NCBI RefSeq assembly: GCF_014696225.1
Contig: NZ_JACJPV010000004.1
Span: 124,001-188,000, forward strand
Direction: 5' to 3'
Source: Anabaena sp. FACHB-1237
GTDB taxonomy: Bacteria > Cyanobacteriota > Cyanobacteriia > Cyanobacteriales > Nostocaceae
DNA length: 64,000 nucleotides
The notes below the pieces were generated by a model. The model was not told the DNA's origin. It did not search any database and saw nothing but the letters and a program-made list of their open reading frames with translations. The first letter of the stretch is position 1, and each line of letters begins with the position of its first letter. Made by a program: the position numbers and the translations under genes. This document shows, in pieces, positions 53,771-62,630 of this stretch.

Positions 53771-55342
53771 ATGAACAGTATAAATCGTTTTTTACTAACA
53801 AAATCAATTTTATCTCTGTGCTTAGTTTTGTTATTTCCCAACTTAGCAAAATCTCAAGATATTCCTAGTCAGCAAAGTTTACCAAAGGTCAATCGTGATA
53901 TAGAATTGCTTTTAAATCAACCTAATCAAGACATACCTTTGCAGTTAGTTGATGCAGTTTATTTAGCTTTACAAAATAATCGAGACGTAAAAATGGCTTA
54001 TATACAGCGTATTATAGATAGAACACAACTATCTGAAGCTGAAGCTAAGTTTAATCCAGTGTTTACCACTCAACTATCTCTGGATCTGAGGAATCAATAC
54101 AATGGTAGTAATTATTCGATTAGTGATGCTACGGATAGTATGGTGAGTCTTAATGCTAAGATGCGTTTAAAATTACCCACGGGTGCTGATTTTAATTTAC
54201 AATGGTATGGAGAAAATTTTTTAACCAAAAATAATCTTTTATTTAATAGTAATTCTTCAGAGAGAAATATTCTCGCTAATGGTATTTCTGTGGGTATTAG
54301 TCAACCTCTACTGAGAGATTTTGGAGTAGGTTTAAACTCTTTGAGTATTCAAACCGCAAGATTAACAGAAAAGGCCAACTTGTTAACCTTTAGAAACTCC
54401 CTAGCTCAAACAATTACTACTTCTATAATAAGTTATAGAAAGTTACTACTAGCCCAAGAAAGACTAAAAATTGAACAAGTTTCCTTTGCTAATGCTAAAG
54501 AAGAGTTGAAAAAATTAGAAACCCTATTGAAAGAAGGAAAACTGACTGAAAATGATTTAGTTGAACGTCGAGCGGATCTAGCCCAAAAAGAAGTAAATTT
54601 AGTTGCTGTACAAAGCGATCTTACTCAGGCTATTTCTGATTTAACTGAAGCTACCAACTTACCCCTAAAAATGCTGGTGGCCGCAGAAAAACCTCTACCT
54701 CCAGATAGTTTAAACCTACCCAGTTTTGAAGAAATGATTAAACTAGCTGAAGAGAATAGTGTAAGTTATCTTTATGCTCTTAATAATGTAGAAAATGCCA
54801 AATTTTCCTTAAGACAAGCCAAAAATCAACAAAAACTAGACTTAAGATTAAATGTCAGTTACAATTACGCCTTGAATAATTATGGTTATTATGGACCTGA
54901 TAATATTGCCAAGTATTCGGATTATTTAGATTACAAGGATTTGAGGTCATCTTTAACATTAAGTCGTGATTTTGGTAACGTTTATCAAGATAATGCTGTT
55001 CTAAAAAGTGAACTTGATTTGCAAAAAGCTCAATATTCTTTACAAACGACTAAGGATAATGTGAATGAGGAATTAAGAAATAGAGTTCGCAATGTTAAGG
55101 ATAGTTATACACAAATTAAGTTATCCCAACAGGCTACAGTTTTAGCACAATTAAGACTGAATAGTGCTAAGGAAAGAATGAAAAATAATAGTAATGTTTC
55201 TATGACGGATATTATTAACTTTGAAAAAGGTGTTGTAGATGCTAAAAACCAAGAATTAAATGCAATTATTACTCATCTGAACTTCATGGCTCAGTTAGAA
55301 CAGTTTTTAGGAATAACTCTCAATAAATGGGTTCAACAATAA
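53771..55342 (+). CDS. TolC-family outer membrane channel protein
   Basis: 523 residues. A signal peptide (about 1-29, LLTKSILSLCLVLLFPNLAKS) is followed by the duplicated TolC fold. Each half has long helices (for example AQTITTSIISYRKLLLAQER and LETLLKEGKLTENDLVERRA) and beta strands (GISVGISQPLLRDFGVGLNS). It forms a trimeric outer-membrane duct for type I secretion or RND/ABC export. No inner-membrane partner is adjacent; the RND operon at 27160-31694 lacks a channel gene, but pairing them is only a guess. The start ATG gives a good signal peptide. Confidence 0.88.
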   Translation: MNSINRFLLTKSILSLCLVLLFPNLAKSQDIPSQQSLPKVNRDIELLLNQPNQDIPLQLVDAVYLALQNNRDVKMAYIQRIIDRTQLSEAEAKFNPVFTTQLSLDLRNQYNGSNYSISDATDSMVSLNAKMRLKLPTGADFNLQWYGENFLTKNNLLFNSNSSERNILANGISVGISQPLLRDFGVGLNSLSIQTARLTEKANLLTFRNSLAQTITTSIISYRKLLLAQERLKIEQVSFANAKEELKKLETLLKEGKLTENDLVERRADLAQKEVNLVAVQSDLTQAISDLTEATNLPLKMLVAAEKPLPPDSLNLPSFEEMIKLAEENSVSYLYALNNVENAKFSLRQAKNQQKLDLRLNVSYNYALNNYGYYGPDNIAKYSDYLDYKDLRSSLTLSRDFGNVYQDNAVLKSELDLQKAQYSLQTTKDNVNEELRNRVRNVKDSYTQIKLSQQATVLAQLRLNSAKERMKNNSNVSMTDIINFEKGVVDAKNQELNAIITHLNFMAQLEQFLGITLNKWVQQ

Positions 55343-55762
55343 TTGAAAAATGATAATTGGGAAGCAGTTTCTTGCTGTTTTCTGTTTTCCCTAAACTCTA
55401 TTTAATTGCTTCTTCCCAGTAGGAAAAAGTCAATTTTGTAATTTCTCCCTTGTCTAAATTTCTAAATTATAGATTTCTGTTAGACATTTAAACAAAGATT
55501 GGGTATACTTTTTTAAACCTAATAAACACAAACTTTTTAATATTCTTGTGATACGTAAATGATTATGATTTCCCCAATGCACCCATACTTTTTTGCGGTG
55601 GGTAAATGAGGTACACTGTCAACAGGCAAGATGCCTGTGTTACGAGGGTGCTTTTATCGCCACCACACAATGTCTGTTATCATACACTGCATCCTGTATA
55701 CTCTACATCCTGTACATCCTGACTGATTGAAAAAGATCCAAAATACCAGATTTGTGGCATTT
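55343..55762. other. intergenic between tolC-like gene and pdxA
   Basis: Carries a partial R3 relative at about 55608-55660 (tgaggtacactgtcaacagg, then the palindrome caggcaagatgcctg at 55625-55639). No gene. Confidence 0.5.
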
Positions 55763-56797
55763 TTATTCTCTCGATAATTTATGATTCACTAATTCTGCTG
55801 CTAATTGAATCGCAGCTTTCATACTTGTAGCATCAGCAATTCCTTTTCCTACAATATCAAAAGCAGTACCATGATCTGGTGAAGTTCTCACAAAAGGTAA
55901 ACCAATTGTAGTATTAACTGCTCGATCAAATGCCATTAATTTCACAGGAATTAACCCTTGATCATGATATAGTGCTAAATAGCCATCTGCGGCATTATTG
56001 ATATTATGATTAATGTCTCCTAAACCATACCATGCTTGACCAGGTTTAACCCACATTGTATCTGGAGGAATTGGTCCTTGTAATTGCCAATTTACATATT
56101 TTTCTCTTTCTAATTCTAACCAAGGTATTAACCAATCTATCTCTTCTGTTCCTAATTGTCCCATTTCTCCGCTATGGGGATTTAATCCGGCGATCGCTAT
56201 TTTACCACTTTTAAGACCAAAATCTTTTTCCAGACATTCAATCAACAAATCTAATTTTCTACTCAATAATTCTGGATTTAATGTTTTACTCACTTCACAT
56301 AAAGGTATATGAGTAGTTGCTAATAGTGTTCTTAATGTCCAACCAGTAATAGGTGATTTTCCTACAAATAACATTCCAAACCTATTTACACCTGCTTTTT
56401 CGGCTAAAAGTTCAGTTTGTCCAGGATAATTATAACCTGCTGCTTTCCATGCAGATTTAGCAATTGGACCTGTAACAATACCATCAAAATTATCAGCTAA
56501 AATGTGAGCGATCGCTACCTGCATATATTCAAATGAAGCAGCACCACTAAGATACCCGACTTCTTTAAGAAGTCGAGTATCTGAACCAACTTGTACATCA
56601 ATAATAAATAAATCATCAGGATTAGCTACTACACAACCACATTTAATTAAATTCTCATAATTTTCTGTTAATAAATTTCGACTACCTACAACTACCAAAT
56701 CAATATTTTTAATTACTTCCTGATCAGCCAAAGCCTTTAAAATCACTTCAGCGCCAATACCCGCCGGATCACCCATAGTTAAAACTAAACGTGGCAT
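55763..56797 (-). CDS. pdxA: 4-hydroxythreonine-4-phosphate dehydrogenase
   Basis: 344 residues, full length. It oxidises 4-phosphohydroxy-threonine in the DXP-dependent route to pyridoxine phosphate. The N-terminal [54 protein letters not shown], and the metal-site histidines ([20 protein letters not shown]) are all present; the end is [19 protein letters not shown]. Residues about 72-83 ([12 protein letters not shown]) are encoded by a 33-bp copy of the atccccgactt palindrome, lying in a variable loop before the conserved ASFEYM. Upstream lie four 24-bp tandem repeats. Confidence 0.95.
   Translation of the reverse strand: MPRLVLTMGDPAGIGAEVILKALADQEVIKNIDLVVVGSRNLLTENYENLIKCGCVVANPDDLFIIDVQVGSDTRLLKEVGYLSGAASFEYMQVAIAHILADNFDGIVTGPIAKSAWKAAGYNYPGQTELLAEKAGVNRFGMLFVGKSPITGWTLRTLLATTHIPLCEVSKTLNPELLSRKLDLLIECLEKDFGLKSGKIAIAGLNPHSGEMGQLGTEEIDWLIPWLELEREKYVNWQLQGPIPPDTMWVKPGQAWYGLGDINHNINNAADGYLALYHDQGLIPVKLMAFDRAVNTTIGLPFVRTSPDHGTAFDIVGKGIADATSMKAAIQLAAELVNHKLSRE
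56550..56582. repeat. 33-bp atccccgactt-type palindrome inside pdxA
   Basis: The arms agatacccgactt and aagtcgagtatct pair with few mismatches. The same unit at 27108 and 62631 is intergenic. Here it is exactly 33 bp (11 codons) and keeps the frame of pdxA. Confidence 0.75.
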
Positions 56798-56820
56798 TTT
56801 ATCAACCTCTATAGTAGTGC

Positions 56821-56910
56821 AGGCATCTTGCCTGTTAGTAAAATAGGCATCTTGCCTGTTAGCAAAATAGGCATCTTGCCTGTTAGCAAAATAGGCATCT
56901 TGCCTGCTTA
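56821..56910. repeat. four tandem 24-bp units with the palindrome aggcatcttgcct
   Basis: Units start at 56821, 56845, 56869 and 56893; consensus aggcatcttgcctgttag, then yaaaat. Each unit has a self-complementary core. The array begins 24 bp before the pdxA start codon, so it sits in the leader or promoter. Confidence 0.85.
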
Positions 56911-56930
56911 AATATATATCATAAGCTGAT

Positions 56931-57029
56931 GTGTAGCACTCACTGTATAACCAAAAAACCCGAAATTACAGTAGCGCAAGCATCTTGCTTGCATTATCCA
57001 AGTTAAAAATTAAAAACACAATAGCTTAT
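56931..57029 (+). repeat. MITE-like element (family R1), copy D
   Basis: It starts ataagctgatgtgtagcac and ends aacacaatagcttat. The core gcaagcatcttgcttgc is more diverged than in A-C, and a few bases are missing after it. The oldest-looking copy. Confidence 0.75.
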
Positions 57030-57156
57030 CAAATACATATTATCCAATTAAGCAATCACCAATTCCCGATTACCAATCACCAAAACCCGAATTAGTTTAC
57101 AATATAAATCAGTCCTAGACTTCACTTACACAACTCACAAAGGAAAATTACAGCAA

Positions 57157-57258
57157 ATGAGCGGAGAAATCTTAAACGCAGCGATGTTATCATTCGGCCT
57201 CATCTTCGTAGGTTGGGCTTTAGGCGCGTTATTACTCAAAATACAAGGTGCTGAATAA
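57157..57258 (+). CDS. petM: cytochrome b6f complex subunit 7 (PetM)
   Basis: Only 33 residues, too short for ordinary ORF cut-offs. It starts [20 protein letters not shown] and ends [13 protein letters not shown], a single transmembrane helix matching cyanobacterial PetM almost residue for residue from memory. PetM is a small subunit at the edge of the cytochrome b6f dimer in thylakoids. A site aaagga lies 12 bases before the ATG. It is followed 255 bp later by ycf39, another photosynthesis gene on the same strand. Confidence 0.95.
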   Translation: MSGEILNAAMLSFGLIFVGWALGALLLKIQGAE

Positions 57259-57512
57259 TAACAAAGCATCTAGGAACAATTAAGAATGAAGAATGAATAA
57301 TTAATAATTAGTAATAATTAGTAATAATTATATAACTTATGGTAATTATTATTATAATTAATTATTCTCATTCTTCCTAAGAAATATCACATATAAAAGT
57401 AAACTATAACCTGATAACTGATTGCTGATAACCCAAAAATCAAAAAACTGTAAACTTTTATTTACATTCTGTTAAGATTCTTTTCATAAACATTAAAATT
57501 TATAAAGACCCC

Positions 57513-58544
57513 ATGACATTATTGATAGTAGGTGCTACCGGCACATTGGGTAGACAAATTGCACGTCGCGCAATTGATGAAGGGTATAAAGTACGTTGTT
57601 TGGTTCGCAGTCCCAAAAAAGCGGCATTTCTGAAAGAATGGGGAGCAGAACTAGTCAAAGGTGATCTTTGTCGTCCCGAAACTCTCACAGAACCATTAAA
57701 AGATATCACAGCAGTCATTGATGCAGCCACATCACGTCCTACAGATGCTCTAACCATTAGACAAGTAGACTGGCAAGGACAAGTTTCATTAATTCAAGCT
57801 GCAAAAGCTGCCAATATAGACAGATTTATTTTCTTTTCCATCCTGGATGCTGAAAAATATCCCAATGTACCACTAATGGAAATTAAGAAATGTACAGAAA
57901 TATTCTTAGCTGAATCAGGACTAAATTATACAATTTTACAACTTGCTGGATTTATGCAAGGGTTAATTGGTCAATATGGTATACCTATACTAGAAAAACA
58001 ACCAGTATGGGTAACAGGTGAATCTTCACCTATAGCTTATATGGATACACAGGACATAGCTAAATTTGCTGTTCGTGCTTTAAGCGTACCAGAAACCGAA
58101 AAAAGAAGTTTTCCCTTAGTGGGTACTCGTGCTTGGAGTGCAGAAGAAATTATCAGTATTTGTGAACGTTTATCAGACAGAGAAGCGAAAATTACCAGAA
58201 TGCCTTTAGGTTTATTAAGAACTGTACAAAATAGTTTAAGATTTTTTCAATGGGGATGGAATGTAGCTGATAGATTAGCTTTTACCGAAGTATTAGCTAG
58301 TGGTAGACCTTTAAATGCTAATATGGACGAGGTTTATAAAGTATTTGGTTTAGATGCACAACAAACAACCACAGTAGAAGTTTATCTCCAAGAATATTTC
58401 AGTCGCATTACCAAAAAACTCAAGGAAATAGACTACGAGAAAAACAAAAATAAAAAGCAGAAAAACCAGAAAAAACAAAGAACTCCATTTAAACAAACAT
58501 CTTCAGAATCATCTCCAGAATCATCTAAAATTAATAGTAAATAG
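57513..58544 (+). CDS. ycf39: Ycf39/HCF244-like atypical short-chain dehydrogenase
   Basis: 343 residues. The N-terminal Rossmann motif LLIVGATGTLGRQIARRAID and VRCLVRSPKKAAFLKEWGAE, then RFIFFSILDAEKYPNVPLME and LNYTILQLAGFMQGLIGQYG are typical of Ycf39, which with high-light-inducible proteins delivers chlorophyll during photosystem II D1 assembly. The last 35 residues are an unusual Lys/Gln-rich then Ser-rich tail (NKNKKQKNQKKQ, SSESSPESSK) that may be lineage-specific. It lies downstream of petM. Confidence 0.92.
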   Translation: MTLLIVGATGTLGRQIARRAIDEGYKVRCLVRSPKKAAFLKEWGAELVKGDLCRPETLTEPLKDITAVIDAATSRPTDALTIRQVDWQGQVSLIQAAKAANIDRFIFFSILDAEKYPNVPLMEIKKCTEIFLAESGLNYTILQLAGFMQGLIGQYGIPILEKQPVWVTGESSPIAYMDTQDIAKFAVRALSVPETEKRSFPLVGTRAWSAEEIISICERLSDREAKITRMPLGLLRTVQNSLRFFQWGWNVADRLAFTEVLASGRPLNANMDEVYKVFGLDAQQTTTVEVYLQEYFSRITKKLKEIDYEKNKNKKQKNQKKQRTPFKQTSSESSPESSKINSK

Positions 58545-58640
58545 GGAGTTGAAAATTCGATTATGGTGCGTTAATTATTTAGTAACGCACTCTATCTCAA
58601 AGAATTAATATTTTTGATAAAGTTAAGGAGTTAGGATAAA

Positions 58641-58917
58641 TTGACGTTACAATTTGAATGGGATGAGAAAAAGGAACAAGAAAATCAGAGGAAACATGGC
58701 ATTTCTTTTGAAGAAGCAAAAACCGTATTCAATGATCCTTGATCTATTACCATTACTGACAGTGAACATTCAACTGATGAAAGTCGTTTTATTGATATTG
58801 GTTTATCAGAAAAATTACGTTTATTGATTGTAGTTTACACTGAACGCAACACAAAAATCCGTATTATTAGTTCTCGTAAAGCTACCCCTAATGAAGAAAA
58901 AATATATGCACAATAAT
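58641..58917 (+). pseudogene. BrnT-family toxin gene interrupted by a stop codon
   Basis: It starts at a TTG with aaggag upstream: MTLQFEWDEKKEQENQRKHG, then ISFEEAKTVFNDP, a TGA (codon 34, 58740-58742), then SITITDSEHSTDESRFIDIG, VVYTERNTKIRIISSRKATP and NEEKIYAQ. This is the complete BrnT/DUF497 RNase-toxin pattern (E-W-D-..-K..NL.KHG; R.ISAR.A...E...Y) with a single nonsense mutation. All other conserved residues remain, so the loss is recent or the codon is an assembly error. The partner gene overlaps its 3' end. Confidence 0.8.
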
Positions 58918-59172
58918 AACCCTGAATCTAACAACATTATAGATGAAGATATGTTACCAGAATACAATTTTACAGGTGGTATTCGTGGTAAACACTATCA
59001 AGATTATCGTCGAGGACATACTGTGACAATTCACCAAGAAGATGGTACAATAATTGTTCAGCATTATGATTTAAAAGAAGGTACAATTATCATTGATCCA
59101 GATATTAGAGACTATTTTCCTGATGCTGAATCTGTTAATCACGCTTTACGAACTTTAATTAAATTAATTTAA
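58906..59172 (+). CDS. putative antitoxin partner of the BrnT-like gene
   Basis: 88 residues from ATG 58906, which overlaps the toxin frame's end by 12 bases; an ATG at 58891 is also possible. It is not a BrnA-type ribbon-helix protein. The sequence (MLPEYNFTGGIRGKHYQDYR, GHTVTIHQEDGTIIVQHYDL, then DPDIRDYFPDAESVNHALRT) matches a small cyanobacterial family I recall beside BrnT-like toxins. It has no obvious DNA-binding motif. With the toxin gene broken it may now be unneeded, yet it is intact. Confidence 0.7.
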   Translation: MHNNNPESNNIIDEDMLPEYNFTGGIRGKHYQDYRRGHTVTIHQEDGTIIVQHYDLKEGTIIIDPDIRDYFPDAESVNHALRTLIKLI

Positions 59173-59292
59173 TCCCTAAAAAATAATGAATAAATTAGAA
59201 AATAATGAATAAATTAAAATATCAAATGATCATTCAATGATCAGAAAAAGATGATTGTTTTTTTAGTAAGTTAATATTTATAAAATGGTTAG

Positions 59293-60726
59293 TTAGTGTA
59301 TAGGAATATTTTTGTTTTCATTAATCACATATTCCTGAAAAATACCATCTACACTCAACATCATTTCCTCATCTTCTAACTGTTTGATTATATAACGTTG
59401 CCGTAATGACTCTAAACCATTGACTATATCTGATAAAGTAAGATGTTCTTGTAAATTTTGTTGCAAATATTGTTTTAAGTCTTGCTTGGATATAGGTTGA
59501 GCAAATTTACTCATTTCTAAAACTATTTTTTGTTCTATAGTTGATAACCTATTAAATAATTGACTACAGTAAAAGTTAATATCCTTGGTAATTACTAAAC
59601 TATTTTCTGTAATATTTTCTTTTAAAAATTCACTGATATTACCACCATATAAATTTCTGATTAAACTAGCAATTTCTTCTAAATAAATGGGATTACCATG
59701 ATATAGTTTAATTAGTTCTAACCAGTGATTTTCTGTAGTTACTTTTAACCCTAAATTATTGAGAACATTAATATTATATAATCCTGATAATTCCAAACAT
59801 TGATATGATTTATTTAAATTGTTATTTAAGTTAGATAATTCTTGATTTAAACAGTTAAATTCTGATGGTTGTTCTTGACTAATTAAAATAATATTACTTT
59901 GATGTGGAAATTCTGTCATCATTTGCAAAAACTGTTGATAGTCTTGATATTCATGTTGATATTTTCCCGCAAATTCACCATTAGTAAATAAACTTTGGAC
60001 ATCATCAAAAATAATTAAACATTTGCGTTGTTTCAATAATTGCAAAAATCGGTATGTTAAAGACTTTTCTGAATTTTGTGAATGTTGATTAATAATTCTT
60101 GCTAAAAACTCATTTACAGAACAGGGATATATTTTTAAATTGTTCCAAATAATTAAATCAAACTTTTGTAAATTGATATCTACAAATCTTTTGACTAAGG
60201 TGCTTTTACCAACTCCTTTTAATCCTAATACATTAATAATAGAAATATGTTCATCAACATTATCATTAAATATCCACTTATTTAATATTTCTAATTCTGC
60301 TTCTCTTCCATAAAAACATTTGACTCTTGGTGCTAATTCTAAATCATGTTCATATTCTTGAGGTTTATTTTTGGGTTTCTCTATATTATTTGTTTGCTGA
60401 TTTTTTTGGTTACTTGGTTGCTGACTAGGACACAAATTAATATTATGATTCCCATAATTAACAATAGAGTTTGTAATTCTTTCAATAGTCCAACAAAAAT
60501 TAGATTTATTAACTTCCTCCCCTAATTTATCAGATAAAAGTTTAAATAACTTCCTACTTTCATCACCAATATAACCTTCATCATATTCATAAATATCAGC
60601 AATTTGTTTATAAGTTTTACCTTTAAATAGTTCCTCAATAATTCTTTTTTGTAAATCATCTAAATGTTTTTCAGTTTCCGTAAATACCAAAGTATCTACA
60701 AATTGCAAAATTTCTGTAACATTCAT
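59293..60726 (-). CDS. STAND NTPase with vMAP-like N-terminal HTH and NB-ARC core
   Basis: 477 residues. The N-terminal 80 residues (TETEKHLDDLQKRIIEELFK, GKTYKQIADIYEYDEGYIGD) are the helix-turn-helix-like module common on cyanobacterial STAND proteins. After a Gln/Asn-rich linker comes NB-ARC: Walker A GLKGVGKST (168-176), Walker B LIIFDDVQS (Asp 241-242), and GNPIYLEEIA (GxP motif). The winged helix ends the protein, so the usual C-terminal sensor repeats are absent. STAND proteins act as switch ATPases in signalling and phage defence. It is divergent from the methyltransferase at 60944. Confidence 0.82.
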   Translation of the reverse strand: MNVTEILQFVDTLVFTETEKHLDDLQKRIIEELFKGKTYKQIADIYEYDEGYIGDESRKLFKLLSDKLGEEVNKSNFCWTIERITNSIVNYGNHNINLCPSQQPSNQKNQQTNNIEKPKNKPQEYEHDLELAPRVKCFYGREAELEILNKWIFNDNVDEHISIINVLGLKGVGKSTLVKRFVDINLQKFDLIIWNNLKIYPCSVNEFLARIINQHSQNSEKSLTYRFLQLLKQRKCLIIFDDVQSLFTNGEFAGKYQHEYQDYQQFLQMMTEFPHQSNIILISQEQPSEFNCLNQELSNLNNNLNKSYQCLELSGLYNINVLNNLGLKVTTENHWLELIKLYHGNPIYLEEIASLIRNLYGGNISEFLKENITENSLVITKDINFYCSQLFNRLSTIEQKIVLEMSKFAQPISKQDLKQYLQQNLQEHLTLSDIVNGLESLRQRYIIKQLEDEEMMLSVDGIFQEYVINENKNIPIH

Positions 60727-60943
60727 AAAAATAGGTAAAAAGTAGATTAATTAAGGTTTTTAACCATTATAACCCATCTTGCGTCCAGAAAATCAGGTAA
60801 TATCAGGTATTTGCTTAACAATTCTTGATAAAACATCAGGTAATATCAGTGATTTTCTGACATGACAAAAAGTTAATTTAATACCACAATGATTAATCAA
60901 GGTGTATGTAAGTCAGTTTATTTCATAAAAGTAGAGAACAACT
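60727..60943. promoter_or_regulatory. divergent promoter region with a duplicated 15-bp site
   Basis: Two exact copies of atcaggtaatatcag lie at 60792-60806 and 60835-60849, 43 bp apart (about four helical turns). Each contains two atcag half-sites. They sit between the divergent STAND gene and the methyltransferase gene and look like operators. Confidence 0.5.
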
Positions 60944-62614
60944 ATGATTAATCAACTTTACTATGGAGATAATTTAGAAGTTTTAAGACGTTATATAAAA
61001 GATGAATCGGTAGATTTATGTTATATTGATCCTCCTTTTAACTCTAAACGCAATTATAATCAAATTTATAATAATATTGGTGCTGAAGATAAAGCCCAAG
61101 CACAAGCATTTATTGATACTTGGGAATGGGATGATCACGCTATTCGTGGAATGGATGAAATTATTACTAATTATCATGGTTTATTTACTTCACAATGTGT
61201 TGCTTTAATTAATGGTTTAAGTCATGTTTTAGGAAAGGGTAGTTTACTTGCTTATTTGGTAAGTATGACTTTAAGAATTACTGAAATTCATCGAGTTTTA
61301 AAACCTACAGGTAGTTTTTATTTACATTGTGATCCTACTGCTAGTCATTATTTAAAGCTAGTGTTAGATGCTGTTTTTTGTAGCAATAAGGGAATATTTC
61401 AAAGTGAAATTGTTTGGAGAAGAACTACTGCACATGGAAATGCAAAACAGGGAGCAAAAAAATTTGAAATTAATTTTGATACAATTTTTTTATATTCTAA
61501 AAGTAATCAGTATACCTTTAATACAATTTATAGACCTTTTCAAGATGATCAGCTAGAACAGCAATATAACAAAGTTGATGAAAAGGGTAGGAGATATAGA
61601 CTAGTAACCCCTACCGCAGCTAAAGGTGGAGGAGATACATCTTACGAATTTCATGGTGTTAAACCCCCTCAAGGAAGATTTTGGGCTTATTCCAAAGAGA
61701 ATATGAATAAGTTTTATGAGGAAAATAAACTCTATTTTAGTAGTAGTGGACAACCCTATATAAAATATTATTTAGATGAACGGCCTGGTGTTGCAGTTAT
61801 GTCTTTTTGGGATGATATTAAACCAATGTCACCAACATCAAGAGAACGTTTAGGATATCCAACACAGAAACCAGAATCATTATTAGAAAGAATAATCAAA
61901 GCCAGTTCCAACGAAAATGATATAGTATTAGATGCCTATTGTGGATGTGGTACAACCGTTGCAGTTTCCCAAAGATTAGATAGACAATGGATAGGAATAG
62001 ATATTACCTATCAAAGCATAAGTTTAGTCTTAAAAAGATTAGAAGATAGCTTTGGAATAGGAGTTTTAGAAATCATCAAATTACATGGTATTCCTAAAGA
62101 TATGGAAAGTGCCAAAGCACTAGCAAATAAAGCCGATGATAGAACTCGCAAAGAATTTGAGAAATGGGCAATTTTAACTTATACTAATAACCGAGCTATT
62201 ATTAACACCAAAAAAGGATCAGATAAAGGAGTAGATGGGATAGTATATTTTCATGGTGATAAAGGTGAACCAGAAAAAATCATTTTCCAAGTCAAATCAG
62301 GTAAAGTAAAATCAGGAGATATCCGCGATTTATTAGGGACAATGACTTTAGAAAATGCCAGTATCGCTATATTCATTACTTTAGAAAATCCCAGTAAAGA
62401 TATGTTAAAAACAGCCAAAGCTGCTGGTTTTTATCAAAATAGACTCATGCCCCATAGCTGTGATAAAATTCAAATTGTTACAGTACAAGATATCATTGAA
62501 AATAAACAGAGATTAACCATGACTTTAGCTTATGACGTTGTGAAAAGTGCAGAAAAACAAAAAGAAATTAAAGCTAGTCAAATGGTAATATTTGATCAAC
62601 AATCTGATATTTAA
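60944..62614 (+). CDS. DNA methyltransferase fused to an Mrr-like restriction endonuclease domain
   Basis: 556 residues. The N-terminal half is an amino-methyltransferase: motif IV CYIDPPFNSKRNY (Asp 29-Phe 32) precedes the AdoMet motif LDAYCGCGTT (Asp 330), so the order is beta-class. TEIHRVLKPTGSFYLHCDPT and YPTQKPESLLERIIKA are typical. The C-terminal 150 residues form an Mrr/PD-(D/E)XK nuclease: GSDKGVDGIVYF (Asp 431) and IIFQVKSGKV (Gln 449-x-Lys 451). It is thus a possible single-chain restriction-modification enzyme; the recognition site is unknown. A strong terminator follows. Confidence 0.88.
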   Translation: MINQLYYGDNLEVLRRYIKDESVDLCYIDPPFNSKRNYNQIYNNIGAEDKAQAQAFIDTWEWDDHAIRGMDEIITNYHGLFTSQCVALINGLSHVLGKGSLLAYLVSMTLRITEIHRVLKPTGSFYLHCDPTASHYLKLVLDAVFCSNKGIFQSEIVWRRTTAHGNAKQGAKKFEINFDTIFLYSKSNQYTFNTIYRPFQDDQLEQQYNKVDEKGRRYRLVTPTAAKGGGDTSYEFHGVKPPQGRFWAYSKENMNKFYEENKLYFSSSGQPYIKYYLDERPGVAVMSFWDDIKPMSPTSRERLGYPTQKPESLLERIIKASSNENDIVLDAYCGCGTTVAVSQRLDRQWIGIDITYQSISLVLKRLEDSFGIGVLEIIKLHGIPKDMESAKALANKADDRTRKEFEKWAILTYTNNRAIINTKKGSDKGVDGIVYFHGDKGEPEKIIFQVKSGKVKSGDIRDLLGTMTLENASIAIFITLENPSKDMLKTAKAAGFYQNRLMPHSCDKIQIVTVQDIIENKQRLTMTLAYDVVKSAEKQKEIKASQMVIFDQQSDI

Positions 62615-62630
62615 GATCATCAAAAAAACA

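Larger units (their letters stand above)
56798..57156. other. intergenic upstream of pdxA and petM
   Basis: A divergent promoter region, mostly repeats: the 24-bp tandem array (56821-56910) and R1 copy D (56931-57029). The leftover 57030-57156 should carry the petM promoter. Confidence 0.5.

Noticed and set aside
53771-55342. Treating the TolC-like gene as part of the RND operon
   Set aside because: It is 22 kb away on the other strand; functional pairing is only a guess.
56821-56910. CRISPR array
   Set aside because: Units are contiguous 24-bp repeats without spacers and there are no cas genes.
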